Source: Limnoglobus roseus
GTDB taxonomy: Bacteria; Planctomycetota; Planctomycetia; Gemmatales; Gemmataceae
DNA: 64,000 bases
NCBI RefSeq assembly: GCF_008254045.1
Contig: NZ_CP042425.1
Location: 1,612,001-1,676,000, forward strand
Direction: 5' to 3'
Position numbers and translations under genes: made by a program. Shown here piece by piece: positions 63,465-64,000 of the stretch (the first letter of the stretch is position 1; every line of letters starts with the position of its first letter). The notes beneath the pieces are model-generated. The model was not told the DNA's origin. It ran no database searches and saw only the letters and a list, made by a program, of their open reading frames with translations.

Positions 63465-63875
63465 TTACTCTTGCGGCCCGTAGAACTGGGCCAACGCACG
63501 GGTGAGTGTATGAAGAACGATGTTCGGGTTCACGGGTTTCGGGATGACGCTGTACACCTGCGCCTGGAACGCCTTCTGAATCAAGTCGCGAGTGGCCTCG
63601 GCCGTCATGAGGATGGCCGGCAGAATAGCGTTCATTTGCTGGATCATCTGCACCGCTTCCAGGCCAGTCAGCCGGGGCATGTGCATGTCGATCAGCACCA
63701 GGTGAATCAAGTGCACCTGGACGATCTCGACCGCCTCCGAGCCGTCGGCCGCGACGACGGTGTTGAACCCGCGATCCCGCAGCAGGCCGCTGAGGGTGTC
63801 GCGGTTCCCCGCGTCGTCGTCCGCGATCAAGATCGAGAACGGTTCGTCGTGCTGGAGTGGCTGATTCAGTACCAT
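63465..63875 (-). CDS. Stand-alone response regulator (REC domain)
   Basis: 136 aa from MVLNQPLQHD; the frame is open further upstream, but the gaggggg site fits this ATG. A single receiver domain carries the acidic D19-D20-D21, phosphoacceptor D63 (LIDMHMPR), T91 (LMTAEA) and K113 (PKPVNP). There is no output domain, so it is CheY-like and works through a partner. It is followed 19 bp later by groES on the same strand, an unusual pairing. No sensor kinase is in the window. Confidence 0.88.
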   Translation of the reverse strand: MVLNQPLQHDEPFSILIADDDAGNRDTLSGLLRDRGFNTVVAADGSEAVEIVQVHLIHLVLIDMHMPRLTGLEAVQMIQQMNAILPAILMTAEATRDLIQKAFQAQVYSVIPKPVNPNIVLHTLTRALAQFYGPQE

Positions 63876-63935
63876 ACCGAATTCCCCCTCGGGTTTGTCG
63901 TCGGCAATATGTTGTCCGACCGACAGAACCGCGAG

Positions 63936-63953
63936 GTTCCTGAACACAGGAAC
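63936..63953. promoter_or_regulatory. Possible operator upstream of the REC-groES pair
   Basis: Perfect inverted repeat gttcctg (63936-63942) and caggaac (63947-63953) with a 4-nt spacer, 60 bp upstream of the response-regulator start. It could be a transcription-factor site, but no known factor is matched. Confidence 0.3.
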
Positions 63954-64000
63954 ATCTGGTCCACCTTATGCAAACGGAATGCCGAGAGGATTCTTCGCGT

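Overview
The window looks like chromosomal DNA from a planctomycete, most likely of the Gemmataceae. By eye it is about two-thirds G+C. It carries families that are concentrated in this phylum: two DUF1559 prepilin-like proteins, a DUF1501 Tat-exported protein, a DUF1080 secreted protein, a PVC-type propeller/HEAT/cytochrome c protein, a DUF6807 protein, a Ser/Thr kinase with a DWG instead of a DFG motif fused to TPRs, zinc-ribbon plus one-TM proteins, and a Cys-rich Thr/Val repeat surface protein. The assignment is inferred from gene content; no 16S rRNA gene is present.

Layout. 1-6.4 kb: 3' end of a WD40-like gene, a purple-acid-phosphatase-like enzyme, a zinc-ribbon membrane protein whose frame runs over an antisense PilZ gene, then a minus-strand operon larA-like / membrane protein / winged-helix regulator. 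6.6-18 kb: Cys-rich repeat surface protein, two polytopic membrane proteins (one GT-C-like), rsgA, a DUF4139-like secreted protein, a 0.6 kb non-coding gap with stacked hairpins, and a run of exported proteins (DUF1080, DUF1501). 18-25 kb: lone tyrosine recombinase, kinase-TPR gene bracketed by an imperfect repeat, acyl-CoA dehydrogenase. 24.7-29.7 kb: a plus-strand run of folE, a YdiJ-like FAD/FeS dehydrogenase, moaD, moaE and a histidine phosphatase. 29.7-35.5 kb: MFS transporter, creatininase-like and amidohydrolase genes, rsmE, a glyoxalase-like gene, a DEDDh exonuclease, a tiny DUF2256 gene, and DUF6807. 35.7-41.4 kb: FHA-GAF-HD-GYP protein, aldo/keto reductase, DUF454, and a DUF932-like protein paired with an SF2 helicase. 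41.5-50.5 kb: dihaem secreted protein, two DUF1559 genes, NTF2-like and DUF1579 proteins, the large PVC-type dehydrogenase-like protein, a palindromic element, and a PPOX-family protein. 50.5-64 kb: a metallophosphatase with degenerate motifs, tRNA-Pro(UGG), parB with an upstream parS, PseG-like, polX, an aminotransferase, another zinc-ribbon membrane protein, a GyrI-like protein, a canonical metallophosphatase, two proteins of unknown function, infA, an RRM protein, groES and a response regulator.

How the genes work together. Housekeeping functions are scattered: translation and ribosome maturation (rsgA, rsmE, infA, tRNA-Pro), chromosome segregation (parB/parS), repair (polX), protein folding (groES), and folate/molybdopterin synthesis (folE, moaD, moaE). 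Signalling genes include two c-di-GMP-type proteins (PilZ with an intact binding motif; HD-GYP), a kinase and a REC protein. Most of the rest is exported or membrane-bound. Genes are tightly packed. Five convergent pairs overlap at their 3' ends, and perfect hairpins sit at many gene ends.

No CRISPR array, prophage or complete known defence locus was seen. The most unusual signals are the DUF932-like/helicase pair with a long hairpin between the genes, the metallophosphatase with three altered metal-ligand positions next to an intact relative 9 kb away, the acyl-CoA-dehydrogenase tail repeated on both sides of the kinase gene, the stacked hairpins at 14.68-14.85 kb, and the nested palindrome at 49.76-49.89 kb. 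Many starts were moved inward from the longest open frame, using Shine-Dalgarno sites and family N-termini.
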